A stretch of DNA of 47,951 bases, taken from positions 1 to 47,951 of the forward strand of contig NZ_JAPHAV010000020.1 of assembly GCF_026241335.1 (NCBI RefSeq), written 5' to 3'. The DNA comes from Ochrobactrum chromiisoli. Lineage in GTDB: Bacteria > Pseudomonadota > Alphaproteobacteria > Rhizobiales > Rhizobiaceae. Within the stretch, counting starts at the first letter, position 1. Each line of letters opens with the position of its first letter. Made by a program: the position numbers and the translations under genes. The notes beneath the pieces are model-generated. The model was given only the letters and a program-made list of their open reading frames with translations, searched no databases and was not told the origin of the DNA. This document shows positions 15,299 to 26,371 of the stretch, one piece after another.

Positions 15299-16060
15299 AT
15301 GAGAGCAGCGGACATAAAAATGGGAACAATGCAATTGAGTGCGGTTAGCGCCTATCTGGAAATAATGGGCTTTTCTCAGGATGGCTGGGGGCACGACATG
15401 CTCCGCGCCGCTGGCATGACGCTCGCGGTAGCATTCTGCGGCTTCGCCGCCGGCACAGTGTTTGGTATGATTGCCGCCGCTGCGTCTTTTTCATCTCAGC
15501 GTATTCTCAGGATAGCGGCTGATGGGTATTCGACCGTGCTCCGCGGGATACCGGACCTACTGATTATTTACCTGTTCTATTTTGGCAGCAGCGCTTTGTT
15601 AAGCCAGCTTGGTACATTCTTTGGCGGACAAGGTTTCGTCAGTGCACCCGTTTTCGTCACCGGCGCACTGGCCATCGGCGTAGTATCCGGCGCTTATCAG
15701 GCCGAAGTGTATCGCGGCGCAGTGCTTGCACTCCCTAAAGGCGAAATCGAAGCTGCCAAAGCCTATGGCATGCCGCCGCGTCTGCTGTTTCGCCGCATCA
15801 TGGTGCCGCAGGCGGCGCGCTTCGCCATTCCGGGCATCGGCAATGTTTGGCAGCTTGTCCTGAAGGAATCCGCACTGATCTCGGTGGTCGGACTGGTTGA
15901 ACTGATGCGTCAGGCGCAAATCGGCGCTGGATCAACCCGCAAGCCATTTACCTTCTTCCTGACTGCCGGGCTGCTTTATCTCGTGATCACCTTCGCATCG
16001 GGCTTGCTGTTCAGGAACGCCGAAAAACGTGCGATGCGCGGCATCCGGAGGGCGGTATGA
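15299..16060 (+). CDS. Octopine/nopaline-type ABC transporter permease 1
   Basis: A 253-aa HEQRo-family permease with about five to six membrane segments (around 35-60, 70-95, 110-140, 195-215, 220-240). The coupling loop LPKGEIEAAKAYGMPPRLLFRRIMVPQAARFAIPGIGNVWQ and the downstream LKESALISVVGLVELMRQAQIGAGSTRKPFTFF are typical of the OccQ/HisQ class. Several in-frame ATGs occur (15299, 15320, 15329); the first is kept but the true start is uncertain. It overlaps the second permease by 4 bases. Together the two form the heterodimeric channel. Confidence 0.9.
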   Translation: MRAADIKMGTMQLSAVSAYLEIMGFSQDGWGHDMLRAAGMTLAVAFCGFAAGTVFGMIAAAASFSSQRILRIAADGYSTVLRGIPDLLIIYLFYFGSSALLSQLGTFFGGQGFVSAPVFVTGALAIGVVSGAYQAEVYRGAVLALPKGEIEAAKAYGMPPRLLFRRIMVPQAARFAIPGIGNVWQLVLKESALISVVGLVELMRQAQIGAGSTRKPFTFFLTAGLLYLVITFASGLLFRNAEKRAMRGIRRAV

Positions 16061-16778
16061 GCTTTCTCGACCTGCCATTCATGTTCGACAGTTTCGTCCA
16101 GCTCTGTCGCGGTATCCCGCTGACGCTGCAACTCATGGCGTTTTCCGTTGTCAGCGGTGCCGTGCTGGCCACCCTGCTGGTTACGATGCGCCTGTCGGGC
16201 AATCTGATCCTGGACCTTATTGCGCGCGGTTATATCTTCGTACTGCGTGGCACCCCACTGTTGGTCCAGCTCTACATCATCTATTACGGTCTCAGCCAGT
16301 TTCCCGAATTGCGCAGGAGCTTTCTCTGGCCGTTTCTACGCGAACCCTATTGGTGCGCGGTGCTAGCGCTGGCGCTCAATACAGCCGCCTACAGCGCCGA
16401 AATCATCCGTGGTGGCGTTCTGTCGGTCGCGACAGGGCAGATCGAAGCGGCGCGCGCTTATGGCATGAGCAGCTTCACACTCATCCGTCGCATTCTTGCA
16501 CCGCAGGCTCTGCGGCAGATGCTACCCGCCTATTCGAATGAAGTTATCTTGATGGTGAAGTCCACGGCGCTGGCATCAACCATCACAATGATGGAAGTGA
16601 CAGGGCTGGCGGCCAAGCTGATATCTGCCACCTATCGGCCGGTCGAAGTCTTCATCTGCGCCGGCGCGCTCTATCTCCTCTTGAATTTCGTGGTCACCAG
16701 AATCTTCAAACTGTTGGAATACCGCCTTTCCGCGGCCCATCGACAGCCTGACATCGTGCATGCCGGAGGAAACGCATA

Positions 16779-16779
<1 letters not shown>
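16057..16779 (+). CDS. Octopine/nopaline-type ABC transporter permease 2
   Basis: A 240-aa permease of the OccM/HisM class. It reads [32 protein letters not shown], the conserved [25 protein letters not shown] segment, and coupling loop [38 protein letters not shown]. It starts in a 4-base ATGA overlap with permease 1 and ends in a one-base overlap with the ATPase gene, so the three are tightly coupled. It pairs with permease 1 in the inner membrane. Transport of a basic or opine-like amino acid is inferred from the family, not proven by sequence. Confidence 0.9.
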
Positions 16780-18421
<1,642 letters not shown>

Positions 18422-18433
18422 GCCGACGCAATC

Positions 18434-18455
18434 GGGCCTGACCGCCGTCAGGCCC
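18434..18455 (+). other. Intercistronic hairpin after the second binding-protein gene
   Basis: GGGCCTGAC and GTCAGGCCC form a perfect 9-bp stem with loop CGCC, directly after the binding-protein stop and before the FAD oxidoreductase gene. It lacks a T-run (TTCCCTG follows). It probably acts as an RNA stabiliser or partial terminator giving excess binding protein, like the hairpin at 9400. Confidence 0.65.
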
Positions 18456-18493
18456 TTCCCTGACGACACTGTGACAGCAGATTGAATTTACGA

Positions 18494-19609
18494 ATGCGCA
18501 GATTGCCGGATCAGAACATAGTCATTATCGGAGCGGGACTGGTTGGCGCTACCATCGCCTGGGGCCTCGCCCGATCCGGTCTGCAACCAATGCTTCTCGA
18601 CGGAGAAGACCTGTCCCTGCGCGCATCCCGTGCCAACTTCGCGCTCATCTGGGTACAGGGCAAAGGCGTAGGCGCACCACACTATGCCCGTTGGACCATG
18701 CAATCTGCACGCCTGTGGCCTACATTTGCAGAGGAGTTGCGAGATGTCACCGGTCTTGATGTAGCGCTCAAACAGACCGGCGCTTTCACTTTTTGCCTCA
18801 CCGAGCGTGAGCTTGAAATGTGCGCCGAAGACGTTGCGACAGTCGCGCGCGAACTTGGCAATGACGCCCCGGAACACGTCGTGCTCGACCATCGGGAAAC
18901 GGCCAGAATGCTGCCCGCCATCGGGGGGGATGTAATCGGCTCGATCTATTCGCCGATGGACGGTGATGTAAATTCGTTGCGTCTGTTTCGCGCCTTGCAT
19001 ATCGGCCTGATCAAACTCGGCGCTGGCTATGAACCGCATTGTGAAGTCGCTTCCATTACGCCGCAGGGTGGCGGCTTTCTTTTAAGCGGCGCATGGGGCG
19101 AGGTCTTTACCGAGCGCGTCATTCTGGCAGCGGGCAACGGCAATGCAGAGCTCGCCGGGAGTGTCGGTCTTAAAGCGCCGGTCTTGCGCAGCAAAGGCCA
19201 AATTCTTGTAACGGAGAAATGCGCGCCTTTCTTCCCCTACACGGCGGCCACGCTGCGCCAAGCCGATGAAGGCGGTGTGATGATCGGCGACAGTCAGGAA
19301 ACTCACACGGATCGGATCGCCACCAATCAGGATATCAGCGCGGTTCTGGCCAACAGGGCAGTGCGGACATTCCCGCATCTTTCCAAGGTCAATGTCATTC
19401 GCAGTTGGGCGGGCTTTCGGGTCAAGACACCGGACGGCCTGCCCATTTACGAACAATCCGAAAGCCACCCCGGTGCTTACGCCGTCATGTGCCATTCCGG
19501 CGTCACGCTTGCAGCCAATCACGCGCTGATCGTGGCGCAGGAAATAGCAACCGATGTCAAACAGCTTGCTGGTGATGTGTTCTCCGGCCGGAGGTTTCAT
19601 GTCTGCTAA
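18494..19609 (+). CDS. FAD-dependent oxidoreductase, opine oxidase/D-hydroxyproline dehydrogenase beta-type subunit
   Basis: A 371-aa DAO-family flavoprotein resembling OoxB, HcnC and the FAD subunit of D-hydroxyproline dehydrogenase. The Rossmann motif is IVIIGAGLVGATIAWGLARSG near the start, followed by SLRASRANFALIWVQGKG, and the C-terminal FAD contact is MCHSGVTLAANHALIVAQEI. It should oxidise the C-N bond of an imino or opine-type substrate and pass electrons to the Fe-S subunits encoded next. The start is the ATG at 18494; a TTG at 18482 is possible but lacks a ribosome site. The 3' end overlaps the small ferredoxin-like gene by 11 bases. Confidence 0.88.
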   Translation: MRRLPDQNIVIIGAGLVGATIAWGLARSGLQPMLLDGEDLSLRASRANFALIWVQGKGVGAPHYARWTMQSARLWPTFAEELRDVTGLDVALKQTGAFTFCLTERELEMCAEDVATVARELGNDAPEHVVLDHRETARMLPAIGGDVIGSIYSPMDGDVNSLRLFRALHIGLIKLGAGYEPHCEVASITPQGGGFLLSGAWGEVFTERVILAAGNGNAELAGSVGLKAPVLRSKGQILVTEKCAPFFPYTAATLRQADEGGVMIGDSQETHTDRIATNQDISAVLANRAVRTFPHLSKVNVIRSWAGFRVKTPDGLPIYEQSESHPGAYAVMCHSGVTLAANHALIVAQEIATDVKQLAGDVFSGRRFHVC

Positions 19610-19904
19610 AATGTTCCTGAAAACTGAGACGCCAGAGGAAACCGTGACGATCACATTCGATGCGCGCACCTTAACGGTGCCTTCTCATGTAACTGTCGCC
19701 GCAGCGTTGCTTGGAGAGGGCATCATCCGGCTCAGAAGCAGCGTTGTTGGTGATCAGCCGCGCGCGCCATATTGCCTAATGGGTATCTGCTTTGAATGTC
19801 TGGTCACCATTGATGGTGTTCAGAACCGTCAGGCGTGCATGACGCCTGTGGCCAATGGGATGATCATTTCTTCCCAGACCGGTGCACGCCAGGTGGAACC
19901 ATGA
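19599..19904 (+). CDS. Small (2Fe-2S) subunit of opine oxidase/hydroxyproline dehydrogenase-type enzyme
   Basis: A 101-aa 2Fe-2S ferredoxin-like protein (Fer2_4 type, as in HcnA and LhpE-like subunits). Four cysteines fit a plant-type cluster: YCLMGICFECLVTIDG followed by QACM. I place the start at the ATG at 19599, which has GGAGG just upstream and overlaps the FAD subunit gene by 11 bases; an ATG further upstream would lie inside it. The stop overlaps the next ATG in ATGA. It probably relays electrons between the two flavin subunits at the membrane face. Confidence 0.87.
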   Translation: MSAKMFLKTETPEETVTITFDARTLTVPSHVTVAAALLGEGIIRLRSSVVGDQPRAPYCLMGICFECLVTIDGVQNRQACMTPVANGMIISSQTGARQVEP

Positions 19905-21394
19905 CGCCAATGCTCAAGAGAATTTCCACTCTTCATGAGCTCGACGCTTTTTACGACCTCGCCATTGTCGGTGCGGGACCGGCCGGCATGTCGGCAGCCA
20001 CAGAGGCAAGCGCCGTTGGCGCTAACGTGGTTGTGTTCGACGAAAACCCCGCAGCCGGCGGGCAGATTTACCGTGGCATTGAACACAATACCACGGACCG
20101 AAGGCCGTTTCTCGGGACTGACTACTGGAGAGGCAAAGATCTCCTGAACGCATTCATCACCAGCGGTGTCAGCTATGTGCCGCAGGCCCTCGTCTGGAGT
20201 GTGGAACCACAGGAGGGCGACAGCTCCAACAGTATCGATCTGCGGGTATCGGTCGGTGGCAAGAGTGGGATTGTTAAAGCGCGCCGCGTCATCTTCGCGA
20301 CCGGTGCCATGGAGCGCCCGATGCCTTTGAGGGGCTGGACCTTGCCGGGTGTTATGAGCGTTGGCGCAGCGCAGATAGCATTGAAGGCTTCCGGCCTCCT
20401 GCCCACCGGAAGTGTGGTTTTAGCGGGAACAGGCCCGCTGCTCTACATGTTCGCCGCGCAACTTTTGCAGGCTGGTGCCAAGGTGTCAGCATTGCTCGAT
20501 ACCACGCCCCGAGCAAACTATATCAAGGCCCGCTGGCGGCTGATCTCGTTCCTCTTCTCGCCCTATGCCTTAAAGGGTCTTTCACTTCTTCTGAAGGTGC
20601 GCAAGTCGGTGCCGGTCTATTCGGGCGTGACTGATATTGGTGTTGAAGGAAAAAATGAAGCAGAAGCGATCTGCTTTTTGGCAAAAGGCACGACACACAG
20701 GCTTACTGTCGATAGCGTCTTCCTGCATCAGGGTGTGATCCCCAACAACAATCTCGCCAATGCTTCCGGCTGTGCCCTGGTTTGGAACGACGGTCAGAAA
20801 TGCTTTCAACCACAACTCGACGGCAACGGGCGTTCGTCTGTTGCGGCCATCTTCATAGCGGGTGACGGCAGCGGCATCGGCGGTGCATTGGTTGCTGAGC
20901 AGAGCGGTCGGATTGCGGCGCTCGCGGCCTGTCAGGACATCTTTCCGCAACGAGCAACATCGTTGGCGTCAAAAATCGCTAAGCTGCAGGGGCAAGCGCG
21001 ATGCGTCGCACGCGGTCGATCCTTTATTGATGCGCTTTATCTGCCTTCACAGGCATTTCGCGCACCGGCGGACAGAGACACGATTGTCTGCCGTTGCGAA
21101 GAAGTGACCGCAGGCGCAATTCGCGATGCGGCAGCCTGCAAGATCGCCGGCCCCAACCAGCTTAAAACCATGTTCCGCTGCGGCATGGGACCCTGTCAGG
21201 GTCGCATGTGCAGTTCCACCGTCACGGACATTCTGGCCGAGGTGCAAAACCGTGCTCCTCAAACAGTCGGCTTCTATCGTCTGCGTGCTCCAGTAAAACC
21301 GGTGCCGCTCGGCGAAATCGCAGCACTCCCCCAAACCCCCGATGCTGTTTTCGCCGTGAATGGCGAGCAGCCGGAAAATTCCCCAACCATTTGA
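19901..21394 (+). CDS. FAD/NAD(P)-binding subunit with BFD-type 2Fe-2S domain (OoxA/HcnB-like)
   Basis: A 497-aa subunit like OoxA, HcnB or LhpF. Residues 20-55 hold the first dinucleotide motif (DLAIVGAGPAGMSAATEA, VVVFDENPAAGGQIYRG), residues 135-180 ATGAMERPMPLRGWTLPGVM, and the middle VLAGTGPLLYMFAAQLLQAGA. The C-terminal 100 residues are a Fer2_BFD cluster domain: IVCRCEEVTAGAIRDAA and FRCGMGPCQGRMC give a CxC...CxxxxC pattern. The ATG at 19901 overlaps the previous stop (ATGA). It completes a three-subunit dehydrogenase with the two preceding genes. Confidence 0.9.
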   Translation: MTPMLKRISTLHELDAFYDLAIVGAGPAGMSAATEASAVGANVVVFDENPAAGGQIYRGIEHNTTDRRPFLGTDYWRGKDLLNAFITSGVSYVPQALVWSVEPQEGDSSNSIDLRVSVGGKSGIVKARRVIFATGAMERPMPLRGWTLPGVMSVGAAQIALKASGLLPTGSVVLAGTGPLLYMFAAQLLQAGAKVSALLDTTPRANYIKARWRLISFLFSPYALKGLSLLLKVRKSVPVYSGVTDIGVEGKNEAEAICFLAKGTTHRLTVDSVFLHQGVIPNNNLANASGCALVWNDGQKCFQPQLDGNGRSSVAAIFIAGDGSGIGGALVAEQSGRIAALAACQDIFPQRATSLASKIAKLQGQARCVARGRSFIDALYLPSQAFRAPADRDTIVCRCEEVTAGAIRDAAACKIAGPNQLKTMFRCGMGPCQGRMCSSTVTDILAEVQNRAPQTVGFYRLRAPVKPVPLGEIAALPQTPDAVFAVNGEQPENSPTI

Positions 21395-21406
21395 AAGGAT
21401 TAAACT

Positions 21407-21751
21407 ATGGCTGAGCGTTTCATTCAGACGCCGATCATGCATCGCGTCGTTGAACACAACGGCATTGTCTATGTCGGAGGAACCACCTGTGATGATGAAA
21501 GCCTCGATATGGCCGGCCAGACCCGTGAAATCCTCACCAAGCTCGACAGTTATCTGGCACAGGCAGGCACGGACAAGAACAAGCTTCTGGCAGCCACCAT
21601 CTTCGTAACAGACCTCAATAGGAAGCCTGAAATGGATAAGGTCTGGAAGCAGTGGATTGATCCTTCGCTGCTGCCAACCCGTGCAACGGTTGGCGTTGCT
21701 GATTTGGGTGGGGATACGCTGATCGAAATCGTGGTTTCCGCTTACAAATAA
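21407..21751 (+). CDS. RidA-family imine/enamine deaminase
   Basis: A 114-aa Rid protein: MHRVVEHNGIVYVGGTTCDD, TREILTKLDSYLAQAGTDKNKLL, ATIFVTDL, and LPTRATVGVADLGGDTLIEIVV. In contrast to the protein at 12506-12886, the arginine in PTRATV aligned with the catalytic Arg of RidA is retained. It probably hydrolyses the imine released by the dehydrogenase to a keto acid. It is the last gene of the operon, 12 bp after the large subunit, with AAGGATT as ribosome site. Confidence 0.9.
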   Translation: MAERFIQTPIMHRVVEHNGIVYVGGTTCDDESLDMAGQTREILTKLDSYLAQAGTDKNKLLAATIFVTDLNRKPEMDKVWKQWIDPSLLPTRATVGVADLGGDTLIEIVVSAYK

Positions 21752-21789
21752 CCGGCTTTGAAAACGACGTTGAGTTTTTGAAAAAGGAA

Positions 21790-21820
21790 GCCGTCAACTG
21801 GATGACAGTCGGCGGTTTTT
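21790..21820 (+). terminator. Probable terminator of the opine-type operon
   Basis: GCCG(TCA)ACTG and CAGTCGGC form an 8-bp stem with a 3-base bulge and a GATGA loop, closely followed by GGTTTTT. It lies 39 bp after the Rid stop. Confidence 0.55.
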
Positions 21821-21829
21821 CTGCATCCA

Positions 21830-22023
21830 AGAGCTATAGCCTTTGGCAGCTTTTGTTATAGACGGGCATTAGTACGTTAACTGTCATAGTTTATATTCTT
21901 ATTATTCATTGTATATTTAAATAATTATTTATCTATTCGTTCCTTTGAAATCCTATAATCCGGATTAATATCTTTAAGTAAAATCTTATCTTAAGTATTA
22001 CTAAAATATATCTACATATTTAT
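21830..22023. other. AT-rich non-coding stretch
   Basis: About 190 bases rich in A and T runs (for example TTTAAATAATTATTTATC) with no supported gene. The base composition differs sharply from the GC-rich genes around it, and the stretch precedes a truncated ORF and an IS6 element, so it may be imported or non-selected DNA. Confidence 0.5.
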
Positions 22024-22239
22024 TTAACAAACTACACCTAAGATTCTGTGTGATTTTTCCGATATTCGCAGATCTCGCATTCTCAGCGACGCGACGACTA
22101 AGTTTTCGAAGGGTATTTGAACATCCAAACCCTTTTTAGCCGAAAAGGACATGGCAATCACCTTGACAACCCGCGATGCTAACGGGGCCAAAGTACCCGT
22201 TCGTTCCAATTTCTGTTTCCGTTCACGGATGAGCAATTC
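22024..22239 (-). pseudogene. C-terminal fragment of an unidentified gene, cut by IS6 element
   Basis: About 71 codons on the minus strand (from the IS boundary: IRERKQKLERTG, RVVKVIAMSFSAKKG, SLRMRDLRISEKSH) end at a stop near 22024. In the raw sequence the frame runs on into the IS6 antisense strand, so the true N-terminus is gone. I do not recognise the family. It could be a real gene fragment or a chance frame. Confidence 0.3.
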
Positions 22240-23055
22240 GGCTCTGTCGCAAAATTTTGACCTTTTCTTCGCTATTATACGTTTGATGCGGATATTCGAG
22301 CGAGGAGAATGGGGATGGCGATCGATTTCACAGGGGCACATTTCCCCAAAAGCGTCATCCTCTATGCTGTTTTCTTTTACGTCCGTTATTCTGTTTCCTA
22401 TCGTGATCTGCAGGAAATCATGGCTGAACGAGGCGTAGACGTTGACCATGCAACACTGAACCGCTGGGTCGTTCGTTACGCGCCACAGATCGTAGATCAA
22501 GCACAGAAACGTAAACGCCCAACACGCGGTTCATGGCGTATTGACGAGACCTATATAAAGGTCAAAGGGAAATGGACATATTTATATCGGGCGGTTGATC
22601 GTGATGGTCAAACTCTGGACTTCATGTTCTCTGAACGCCGAAATCTCGGTGCTGCACGGCGTTTTTTCAAGAAGGCCATGGCAAGCAACGGCATCCCAAC
22701 GAAGATTGTCATTGATAAAAGCGGCGCCAATCTCGCCGGAGCCCAGGCTGTAAACAATATCCTGAAAATCACGGGGCACAGCAAGATGATTGAAATTCTT
22801 CAGGTCAAATATCTCAATAACATCCTTGAGCAGGATCATCGGTTCATCAAGCGGATCACAAAGCCGATGATGGGCTTCAAAGCGTTGCATTCAGCTTCAG
22901 CAACAATCGCAGGCATCGAAGTCGCACATATGATCCGCAAGAACCAATTTGCAAATGACAACCGCTCGCCATTCGAGGTCTTTGCGGAACTCGCAGCATA
23001 AGTGTGTCCGCAGAGAAGGCCGACTATAACCCGCTAAAAAATTTGCGACAGAGCC
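22240..23055 (+). mobile_element. IS6-family insertion sequence, 816 bp
   Basis: The ends are near-perfect inverted repeats: GGCTCTGTCGCAAAATTTT from 22240 and the complement of AAAAATTTGCGACAGAGCC ending at 23055, a typical IS6 terminus. It contains one full transposase. The 8 bases outside each end (AGCAATTC and GGTCGAAC) differ, so there is no target duplication; in this replicative family that is what is left after adjacent deletion or recombination between copies. Confidence 0.88.
22315..23001 (+). CDS. IS6-family transposase
   Basis: A 228-aa DDE transposase. A helix-turn-helix start (YRDLQEIMAERGVDVDHATLNRWV) is followed by the catalytic triad: D in WRIDETYIKVKGKW, D in IVIDKSGAN, and E in NNILEQDHRFIKRI. 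GAGGAG precedes two possible ATGs; the one at 22315 (MAIDFTGAHF) matches family starts, and 22309 would add MG. The length is normal and no stops occur, so it looks functional. It is distinct from the IS6-type transposase beginning at 47760. Confidence 0.92.
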   Translation: MAIDFTGAHFPKSVILYAVFFYVRYSVSYRDLQEIMAERGVDVDHATLNRWVVRYAPQIVDQAQKRKRPTRGSWRIDETYIKVKGKWTYLYRAVDRDGQTLDFMFSERRNLGAARRFFKKAMASNGIPTKIVIDKSGANLAGAQAVNNILKITGHSKMIEILQVKYLNNILEQDHRFIKRITKPMMGFKALHSASATIAGIEVAHMIRKNQFANDNRSPFEVFAELAA

Positions 23056-23383
23056 GGTCGAACTCTTCATCATAGAAAGGCAATTTCTCGGCAAAAGCGT
23101 TGAGATATTTACCAGCTGGATCACGGTTTCGTGCTCTTTCAATAAACGGTTCGATTGGATCAATTCCGACAGCATCGATACCGATCTCCTTTGCCATACG
23201 GCAAAACCGTCCTTCGCCGCAGCCGATATCCAACATTTTTGCCGCGTCCGACAATTCGGCTCGTTCCAGCATCGGCTTGTCGAGGATGAACTCGCGCGCG
23301 AAATCGCCGGCATCTGGCATTCTGTCGATCCACGCTTGAGAAGAGCTAAGCCAACCGTTCTCATCCGGGTCACGTTGGTTCAT
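23056..23383 (-). pseudogene. SAM-dependent methyltransferase, C-terminally truncated by IS6
   Basis: About 109 codons on the minus strand begin MNQRDPDENGWLSSSQAWID. The SAM-binding motif I is clear (AAKMLDIGCGEGRFCRMAKEIG), followed by the motif II acidic residue (AVGIDPIEPFIERAR). The reading runs into the IS6 end after PFYDEEFDR; the last residues of the open frame (LCRKFFSGL) are encoded by the IS itself. Class I methyltransferases are usually over 200 aa, so the gene is inactivated. Its target is unknown. Confidence 0.8.
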
Positions 23384-23523
23384 TGCCTGTTATTCCCTGT
23401 TACACAAACGGTGGTTTGAGGCGGTGCGTTTGCCACAAATGATTTGATCGCTGGAAATGTATCTCAACCAGCTTCATAAACAAAGCGTCTTGAACATCCT
23501 CGAATTTTGATAAAGGAACATGG

Positions 23524-26338
23524 ATGCCGCGTCGCGTCACTCTCACTGATCGGCAAAGGGACGCGCTGCTGCGTCTGCCAATCTCGCAGGTGGATTTACT
23601 CAAGCATTATACGTTGAGTGATGAAGACCTCGGCCACATCATGCTTCGCCGCCGTCCACACAACAGGTTCGGCTTCGCCCTGCAATTATGCGTCCTGCGC
23701 TATCCCGGTCGGGTGCTGGCACCCGGCGAACTGATTCCAGCAGAGGTCGTCGAATTTATCGGCGCACAACTCGGCTTGCATGCCGAGGATCTGGTTGACT
23801 ATGCCGCCCGTGAGGAGACGCGACATGAGCATCTGGCGGAGTTGCGGGCGCTCTACGGATTCCGCACATTCTCTGGACGTGGTGCGCGCGAATTGAAGGA
23901 CTGGCTGTTCCGGGAAGCCGAGATAGCGGTATCGAACGAGGATATTGCCCGTCGCTTTGTGGCTGAATGCCGTCGCACCCGCACGGTTCTTCCCGCGACA
24001 TCCACGATCGAGCGCCTCTGCGCCACGGCTCTGGTCGATGCCGAGCGGCAAATCGAGGCGCGGATTGCCGATCGGTTGTCCATGCCTATCCGGGAACAGT
24101 TACTGGCATTGCTAGAGGAGACGGCTGACGATCGGGTGACCCGTTTCGTATGGCTGCGTCAGTTCGAGCTCGGCTCGAACTCGTCGTCGGCCAACCGGCT
24201 GCTCGACCGGCTCGAGTATCTGCAACGTGTCGATCTTCCCGAGGATATGCTTGCTGGTGTTCCTGCTCATCGGGTGACGCGTTTGCGCAGGCAGGGCGAA
24301 CGGTATTACGCCGACGGCATGCGTGATCTCCCGGAAGACAGGCGGCTTGCGATTCTGGCGGTGTGCGCGTCTGAATGGCAGGCGATGCTTGCTGATGCCG
24401 TGGTCGAAACCCACGACCGGATCGTCGGCCGTCTCTACCGGGCGTCGGAGCGCATTTGCCAAGCGAAGGTCGCTGACGAGGCGAACGCGGTGCGCGACAC
24501 CCTGAAATCCTTCGCTGCAATTGGAGGGGCCCTGGTCGATGCACGAGATGACGGCCAGGCTAACCGCCACCATGACTGCCGATCCGCTCAATCATGTGCT
24601 CGACGGCTATCACCGTTTCCGCCGGTACGCTCCTCGCATGTTGCGCTTGCTCGATTTGCGGGCTGCGCCAGTCGCGCTGCCGCTTCTAGAAGCGGTGACG
24701 GCCCTGCGTACTAGTTTGAACGATCCCGCGCTGACCTGCTTCCTGCGACCGAGCTCCAAATGGCATCGCCATCTTCGTGCCCAGACGGCTGGTGATAGTC
24801 GCCTCTGGGAGATCGCGGTGCTGTTCCATTTGCGCGATGCGTTCCGCTCCGGGGACGTTTGGCTTGCCAAGTCCCGGCGCTATGGCGATCTGAAACACGC
24901 ACTTGTTCCGGCGCAAGCCGTGGCGGAAAGCGGCCGTCTCGCCGTACCATTGCGGCCGGAGGAATGGCTGGCAGACCGGCACGCTCGCCTCGACATGCGG
25001 TTGCGCGAGCTTGGCCGTGCGGCACGCTCGGGCACGATTCCCGGCGGGTCGCTCGAAAACGGCGTTCTGCATATTGAGAAGCTCGAAGCCGCCGCGCCGA
25101 CAGGCGCCGAAGATCTAGTGCTTGATCTCTACAAGCAGATCCCGCCCACGCGCATCACCGATCTCTTGTTGGAAGCGGATGCAGCGACTGGCTTCACGGA
25201 AGCGTTCACGCATCTGCGCACCGGAGCGCCTTGCGCTGACCGGATCGGGCTGATGAACGTCATCCTTGCGGAGGGGGTCAATCTCGGCCTGCGCAAGATG
25301 GCCGACGCGACGAACACCCACACTTTCTGGGAGTTGATCCGCATAGGGCGATGGTATGTCGAAGGCGAAGCCTACGACCGGGCGCTGGCCAAGGTTGTCG
25401 AAGCGCAAGCGGCGTTACCCATGGCCCGGTTTTGGGGCATGGGTACGTCGGCTTCGAGCGATGGTCAGTTCTTTGTCACCACAGAGCAAGGTGAGGCCAT
25501 GAATATGGTCAACGCTAAATATGGCAATACCCCGGGCCTGAAAGCCTACAGTCATGTCTCGGATCAGTATGCGCCGTTCGCAACCCAGGTGATTCCTGCA
25601 ACGGCGAGCGAAGCTCCATACATCCTCGATGGTCTGCTTATGAACGATGCCGGTCGCAATATCCGCGAGCATTTCACCGACACGGGTGGCTTTACCGATC
25701 ACGTATTTGCCGCATGTGCCATTCTCGGCTACCGCTTCGCCCCGCGGATTCGCGATCTTCCGTCCAAGCGGCTATATGCATTCAATCCTTCGTCCGCGCC
25801 GACGCATTTGAAGACCTTGATTGGCGGAAAGATCAATCAGGCCATAATCGAGCGGAATTGGCCTGATATCTTGCGCATCGCCGCTACGATTGCCGCTGGA
25901 AGCATCGCGCCCAGCCAAATCTTGCGTAAGCTCGCTTCCTATCCGCGGCAGAACGAACTGGCCACGGCCTTGCGCGAGGTCGGCCGCATCGAACGCACCC
26001 TGTTCATGATCGACTGGATTCTGGATGCCGATCTGCAACGCCGCGCCCAGATAGGGCTCAACAAGGGCGAGGCACATCACGCGCTGAAGCGGGCCATCAG
26101 CTTCCACCGGCGCGGCGAAATCCGCGACCGTTCCGCCGAAGGCCAGCACTACCGGATCGCTGGCATGAACCTGCTCGCGGCAATTATCATCTTCTGGAAC
26201 ACCATGAAGCTGGGTGAAGTCGTCGCTAACCAGAAACGCGATGGAAAACTGATATCGCCCGATGTTCTGGCTCACGTCTCACCTCTCGGATGGGAGCACA
26301 TCAATCTAACCGGAGAATATCGCTGGCCAAAGTCTTAG
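23524..26338 (+). pseudogene. Tn3-family transposase, one frameshift
   Basis: Two frames together cover a near-complete Tn3-family TnpA (about 938 codons). The first (MPRRVTLTDRQRDALLRLPI, HYTLSDEDLGHI, NRFGFALQLCVLRYPGR) runs to about 24560; the second continues MTARLTATMTADPLNHVLDG, YHRFRRYAPRML, and the catalytic DDE region (ANTHTFWEL, FWGMGTSASSDGQF, DVLAHVSPLGWEHINLTGEY). The shift between frames is +1 near 24530-24560, where the linker also appears shortened. The stop at 26336-26338 lies inside the 38-bp terminal repeat, as in complete Tn3 elements. The left end was not found. As given it cannot make full-length transposase. Confidence 0.9.
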
Positions 26339-26371
26339 CGTAGGATTCCGCCCCCTCCTGCAAACGACCCC
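26334..26371 (+). repeat. Tn3-family 38-bp terminal inverted repeat (right end)
   Basis: A 38-base sequence starting CTTAGCGTAG and ending ACGACCCC, overlapping the transposase stop, matches the Tn3-family terminus (complement GGGGTCG...CTAAG). It marks the outer right end of the element. Directly outside, a serine-recombinase reading frame resumes. Confidence 0.85.
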
